A stretch of DNA of 64,000 bases, from the NCBI GenBank assembly GCA_963812085.1, contig CAWETL010000003.1, positions 682,001-746,000 of the forward strand, read 5' to 3'. This document shows positions 60,646-64,000 of this stretch, piece by piece. Origin of the DNA: SPDF01 sp963812085 (GTDB lineage: Bacteria; Gemmatimonadota; Gemmatimonadetes; Gemmatimonadales; GWC2-71-9). The notes under the pieces were generated by a model. That model did no database searches. It was not told the origin of the DNA and was given only the letters and a program-made list of their open reading frames with translations. Within the stretch, counting starts at the first letter, position 1, and every line of letters begins with the position of its first letter. The position numbers and the translations under genes were made by a program.

Positions 60646-61760
60646 GCGGCGAGCAGCTCCGCCGCCAGCGCCGCCACCCGCGCCGAGGCGCCGGGCGTGC
60701 CCAGCCGCCGGCGCACCTCGGCCAGTCCCGCGAGCTGCGCCGTCCGGGCCGGGCTCCCCGCCACCAGGAGCGGACCGATGGCGTCCACCAGCGCGGGGAC
60801 CGTCAGGCGCTCTTGCAGCAGTTCCGGCACGACCTCCCGCTCTGCCACGAGATTGACCAGGCTGACCCACTGGACCGTGACCAGCCGGCGGGCGAGGGCG
60901 AACGAGACCGGGTGCATCCGGTAGGCCACCGCCATCGGGACGTCGGCGAGTGCCGCCTCCAGCGTGGTCGTGCCCGACTTGGCGAGGCAGGCGTCCGACG
61001 CGGCCAGCACCAGGCGGGAATCGGTGCTCAGCCGCGCGTGACCCGGCGCCGGGTAGTGACCCGCCGGCGTCGTCGCCACCACGATGTCATCGCACCGCCC
61101 CTCGGCGCGCAATCCTTCGGCGGCCGCGAGGAAGGTGGGCCAGTGACTCCGGACCTCCTGCTCCCGGCTGCCGGGAAAGAGGGCGAGCACGCGCGCCTCG
61201 GGCCGCAGCCCGAGCGTCCGGCGCGCCTCCTCCCGCGTGGGCGCCGCCGGCCGGTCGAGCAGCGGGTGCCCCACGTAGGTCGCGGGAAGCCCCACGCCGG
61301 CAAAGAAGGCCGGCTCGAAGGGGAGCACCACCGCCAGCCGGTCCACCGCGGCGGCGAGCGCCCGCGCCCGGCCGGGCCGCCAGGCCCACAGCTGCGGCGG
61401 GATGTAGTACAGCACCGGCACCCCGGCGCGGCGCGCCGCGCGCGCCACCCGCAGGTGAAATCCCGGGTAGTCGATCGGCAGGAAGAGGTCCCAGTCGCGG
61501 CGGCGGAATCCGGCGGCGAGCCGGCGATACAACCCGAGGTGCGCGGGAAGCCGGCTCACGATTTCCACGGCGCCCATTGCGCTGAGCCGTTCCATCGGGA
61601 AGAGGAGCGTGGCGCCCGCGGCCGCCATGCGCGGCCCGCCGACGGCATCGATCCGGGCGCCGGGAAGCCGGGCCCGGATCGCCGCGATCACCTCCGCGCC
61701 GTGCAGATCGCCGGACGGCTCCCCCGCGGAGACCAGGATCCGGGGGGCCGGGCCGCTCAT
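60642..61760 (-). CDS. lpxB: Lipid-A-disaccharide synthase
   Basis: The 372-aa GT19 product shows ILVSAGEPSGDLHGAEVIAA, AVGGPRMAAAGATLLFPMER, LSAMGAVEIVSRLPAHLGLY, PIDYPGFHLRVARAARRAGV, YYIPPQLWAWRPGRARALAA and LALFPGSREQEVRSHWPTFL, all LpxB signatures. It condenses UDP-diacyl-glucosamine with lipid X in the cytoplasm. It overlaps the oxidoreductase gene by 4 bp and the acyltransferase by 4 bp. Confidence 0.96.
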   Translation of the reverse strand: MSGPAPRILVSAGEPSGDLHGAEVIAAIRARLPGARIDAVGGPRMAAAGATLLFPMERLSAMGAVEIVSRLPAHLGLYRRLAAGFRRRDWDLFLPIDYPGFHLRVARAARRAGVPVLYYIPPQLWAWRPGRARALAAAVDRLAVVLPFEPAFFAGVGLPATYVGHPLLDRPAAPTREEARRTLGLRPEARVLALFPGSREQEVRSHWPTFLAAAEGLRAEGRCDDIVVATTPAGHYPAPGHARLSTDSRLVLAASDACLAKSGTTTLEAALADVPMAVAYRMHPVSFALARRLVTVQWVSLVNLVAEREVVPELLQERLTVPALVDAIGPLLVAGSPARTAQLAGLAEVRRRLGTPGASARVAALAAELLAA

Positions 61761-62713
61761 GCCGTCCGCACCGCCCCACCGACGCGAAGAGCGAGCTCGA
61801 GTGCCGCCCTTCCCTCCGCACCGCTCACACCGGCGCTCGCCTGGCCGCCGGCCGCGCGCACGAACTCGGTCAACTCGAGGCGAAGCGCATCGCCCTCGGG
61901 CGCCTCGAGCGGCACCTCCTCGACGGCGTCCTCCAGCGCGGTCCCGCTGCCGCGCCGGAACGCCGGACGGACCCGCAGGAAGCTCCCGGTGCCCGCCGCG
62001 AGGTCCAGCGTGAGGTATCCCGTGTCCTGGTAGATCCGGATCCGCCGGACGCGCTGCCGGCCGATGCGGGACGCCGTGAGGTTGGCCACCGTGCCACCCG
62101 GCAGCTCGAGCCGGGCGTTGACCATGTCGAGATGATTCGACAGCACCGCGGCGCCGACGGCCCGCACGTCGCCGACTTCGGGGGCGCCGGTCATCGCGAG
62201 CAGGAGGTCGAGATCGTGGATCATCAGGTCGAGCACGACGGAGACGTCGGTGCCGCGCGGGGAAAAGGGCGCGATGCGCTCGGCCTCGATGTACCGGGGG
62301 TTCTCGATGTGGGGCATCGCGGCGCGCACGGCGCGATTGTACCGCTCGACCTGCCCGACGTGCAGCGTGACCCGCGCGCGCGACGCGGCTGCCACGAGCG
62401 CGTCGGCTTCCGCCAGGGAGGCGGCGAGGGGCTTTTCCATCAGCACCGCCACGCCGCGCTCGAGGGCCTGCAGCCCCACCTCGGCGTGCCGCGAGGTCGG
62501 CACCGCGACGGACACCGCGCGCACCTGGTCGAGCAGCTCGCCGATCCCGCCGAAGGCCGGGGCCCCGACCTCGGCCGCGACGCGCGCGGCGGTCTCCGGG
62601 TTGGCGTCGTAGACGCCGGCGAGACGGGCCCCGTCGAGGGTGGCGAGATGCCGCGCGTGGTGCCGCCCCAGCGCCCCCACGCCGATCACGCCGACCGGGA
62701 GCGCGTCGCTCAC
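61757..62713 (-). CDS. Gfo/Idh/MocA-family oxidoreductase between lpxA and lpxB
   Basis: The 318-aa product has VGVIGVGALGRHHARHLATL (Rossmann), VYDANPETAARVAAEVGA, VSVAVPTSRHAEVGLQALER, and VLMEKPLAASLAEADALVAA with the catalytic Lys of the EKP motif. VLDLMIHDLDLLLAMTGAPE carries the conserved His of the HD motif. In Acidithiobacillus and Leptospira an oxidoreductase at this location, GnnA, acts with the aminotransferase GnnB to make UDP-2,3-diamino sugar for amide-linked lipid A. No GnnB is in the window, so the same role is a hypothesis. GTG 62713 overlaps lpxA by 4 bp. Confidence 0.85.
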   Translation of the reverse strand: MSDALPVGVIGVGALGRHHARHLATLDGARLAGVYDANPETAARVAAEVGAPAFGGIGELLDQVRAVSVAVPTSRHAEVGLQALERGVAVLMEKPLAASLAEADALVAAASRARVTLHVGQVERYNRAVRAAMPHIENPRYIEAERIAPFSPRGTDVSVVLDLMIHDLDLLLAMTGAPEVGDVRAVGAAVLSNHLDMVNARLELPGGTVANLTASRIGRQRVRRIRIYQDTGYLTLDLAAGTGSFLRVRPAFRRGSGTALEDAVEEVPLEAPEGDALRLELTEFVRAAGGQASAGVSGAEGRAALELALRVGGAVRTA

Positions 62714-63486
62714 GCCGGCACGCCCCGGCCGGAGGACTCGATGAAGGTCACGAAGCGCTCGATCTCCGGCACGTCGGGCAGGTCCAGCCGGGCGCGCTCG
62801 ACCGCCTGACCGAGGTTGAGGTCGGAGTTGAAGAAGAGCCGGTACGCGCGCTTGAGGCCCGCGATGGTGTCGGCGCTGAACCCGGCGCGCTGCAGGCCGA
62901 TCGAGTTGAGCCCGTAGAGCTCCATCGGGTTGCCGGCCGCCTTCACGTAGGGCGGCACGTCCTGGTTGACCCGGCTGCACCCGCTCACGAAGGCGTGGCT
63001 GCCGATGGTGACGAACTGGTGGACGGCGGCGAGCCCGCTCAGGTTCGCGTAGTCGTGAATCGTGACGTGGCCGGCGATCTGCGTGGCATTGGCGATGATG
63101 ACGCGGTCGCCGATCCGGCAGTCGTGCGCGATGTGCACGTAGGACATGAGAAAGCACTTCGATCCGACGATGGTCCGGCCGGTGGCGGCGGTGCCCCGGT
63201 TGACGGTCGAGTACTCCCGGATGACCGTGCCCTCCCCCACCTCGACCCACGTCTCCTCGTCCTTGAACTTGAAGTCCTGCGGCGGGCCGCCGAGGATGGT
63301 GCCCTCGCCGATCGAGACGTCGGCGGCGAGCCTCACGTACCGCTCGAGCGTCGCCCGCGCGCCGATGCGGCAGCGGTCGCCCACGATCACGTCGGGGCCG
63401 ATGATGGCGAACGGCCCGACCTCCACGCCCTCGCCCAGGCGCGCCCGTGGATCCACCAGCGCCGTGGGATGGACGCGGGTGCTCAC
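62710..63486 (-). CDS. lpxA: Acyl-ACP-UDP-N-acetylglucosamine O-acyltransferase
   Basis: The 258-aa left-handed beta-helix has hexapeptide repeats from VHPTALVDPRARLGEGVEVG onward: FAIIGPDVIVGDRCRIGARA, TILGGPPQDFKFKDEETWVE, and HIAHDCRIGDRVIIANATQI. The catalytic-His region is AGHVTIHDYANLSGLAAVHQ, and the C-terminal helical cap is present. The 'GGxPQDxKF' and 'REYxTVNRGT' motifs are LpxA-specific. It starts lipid A synthesis. GTG 63486 overlaps the upstream gene by 4 bp. Confidence 0.96.
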   Translation of the reverse strand: MSTRVHPTALVDPRARLGEGVEVGPFAIIGPDVIVGDRCRIGARATLERYVRLAADVSIGEGTILGGPPQDFKFKDEETWVEVGEGTVIREYSTVNRGTAATGRTIVGSKCFLMSYVHIAHDCRIGDRVIIANATQIAGHVTIHDYANLSGLAAVHQFVTIGSHAFVSGCSRVNQDVPPYVKAAGNPMELYGLNSIGLQRAGFSADTIAGLKRAYRLFFNSDLNLGQAVERARLDLPDVPEIERFVTFIESSGRGVPA

Positions 63487-64000
63487 CGGTCCACCACGGC
63501 GGCCATCATCTCCGCCTCCACGGCGATCTTCCCGTCCACGTACGCCTCGCCCTTCATCTTGCAAGTCTTTCCGCGGAACTGCAGCATTTCCAGCTCGAAG
63601 CGCAGCTGGTCGCCGGGCAGCACGGGGCGGCGGAACTTCACCTTGTCGAGCGACATGAAGTAGATGACCTTCTCCTCGCTCATCTCGATGAGGGAGCCGA
63701 GCAGGAGCATCCCGCCCACCTGGGCCATCGCCTCGATGATCAGCACGCCCGGCATGATCGGGTGCCCGGGGAAATGCCCCTGGAAGAACGGCTCGTTGAT
63801 CGTGACGTTCTTGATGCCGACGATCCGCTTTTTGCCTTCCATCTCGATGATGCGGTCGACGAGGAGGAAGGGGTAGCGGTGCGGGATGATGTCGAGGATC
63901 CGCCCGATGTCCATGGCGATCCCGCCCTCGCGCTGCCCGGTGCGGGCGATCGCCCGGGAGAGCGCGAGGTTGCCCTGGTGGCTGGGCCGCGTGGCGATGA
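63483..64000 (-). CDS. fabZ: Bifunctional LpxC-FabZ fusion, C-terminal part (runs off window)
   Basis: FabZ (dehydratase) residues are clear from ATG 63914: ILDIIPHRYPFLLVDRIIEM, the hot-dog motif FFQGHFPGHPIMPGVLIIEA with catalytic His and Glu, and the C-terminal FRGKTCKMKGEAYVDGK. The frame stays open to the window edge and reads ATRPSHQGNLALSRAIARTG directly before it. That is the form of an LpxC C-terminus (xxTxPxHxxNxxLxxxL), so this is the LpxC-FabZ fusion known from Bacteroidetes and relatives. The first half deacetylates the UDP-acyl-GlcNAc made by LpxA; the second makes the acyl chain available. The stop overlaps lpxA by 4 bp. The 3' half alone is certain. Confidence 0.88.
   Translation of the reverse strand, partial: IATRPSHQGNLALSRAIARTGQREGGIAMDIGRILDIIPHRYPFLLVDRIIEMEGKKRIVGIKNVTINEPFFQGHFPGHPIMPGVLIIEAMAQVGGMLLLGSLIEMSEEKVIYFMSLDKVKFRRPVLPGDQLRFELEMLQFRGKTCKMKGEAYVDGKIAVEAEMMAAVVDR

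Overview
The window is one GC-rich bacterial chromosome segment, densely packed with genes. Its gene content is that of a diderm with lipid A and KDO-containing LPS, a bacillithiol gene (bshC), an LpxC-FabZ fusion, a eukaryote-type Ser/Thr kinase and many secreted TPR proteins and lipoproteins. This combination fits Gemmatimonadota best. That placement is an inference from family content and protein style; no rRNA is present to confirm it.

Layout. Positions 1-2851 hold a protein tail and a tRNA-Pro gene followed by a roughly 2.4 kb islet of visibly lower GC. The islet is bounded by a 42-bp direct repeat of the tRNA-Pro 3' end and carries a lipoprotein, a HEPN-domain protein and two small membrane or secreted proteins, but no integrase. 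Positions 2974-7146 carry a cupin, a secreted esterase, a cold-shock protein with a likely long leader, and two exported proteins. From 7277 to 34064 almost everything is on the plus strand: tRNA-Arg(TCT), a MATE pump, a TonB-like protein, a serine biosynthesis set (serB, class V aminotransferase, serA), a translationally coupled TPR protein/kinase/multicopper oxidase trio, and then a gapless run kdsB-pyrG-kdsA-kdsC-kdsD-lptC-lptA-orf-lptB-rpoN followed by glycosyltransferases, a flippase-like protein, a YfhO-like protein and dapF. The run makes CMP-KDO, builds the LPS transport machine and adds envelope glycosylation functions.

At 34187-34214 lies a 28-bp sequence with the architecture of a XerC/XerD dif site, and coding polarity flips there. 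From 34.3 to 64.0 kb nearly all genes are on the minus strand, so both arms are transcribed toward this point, as expected where replication forks meet. The right arm holds a YfgM-like TPR protein, tRNA-Arg(CCT), an operon DUF512-der-plsY-gpsA-merR-surE-pcm-dedA-acyP-apt, a divergent ATP-grasp/C39-like pair, a secreted EEP-fold hydrolase, tRNA-Gly(CCC), and a 17-kb run lpxC-fabZ, lpxA, Gfo/Idh oxidoreductase, lpxB, acyltransferase, lpxK, gdhA, rlmH, methyltransferase, bshC, orf, murJ, uvrC, thrC, larC, TPR. Lipid A synthesis leads this run and the lipid II flippase, repair and amino-acid genes follow.

Five genes between 24.8 and 34.4 kb (lptB and its upstream orf, a GT4 glycosyltransferase, a UPF0104-like flippase, the YfhO-like protein and the YfgM-like protein) are each interrupted by a shift that deletion of one base would repair. 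At least one of them is normally essential, so sequence error is the first explanation to test. Coordinates for those genes are given for the repaired product.
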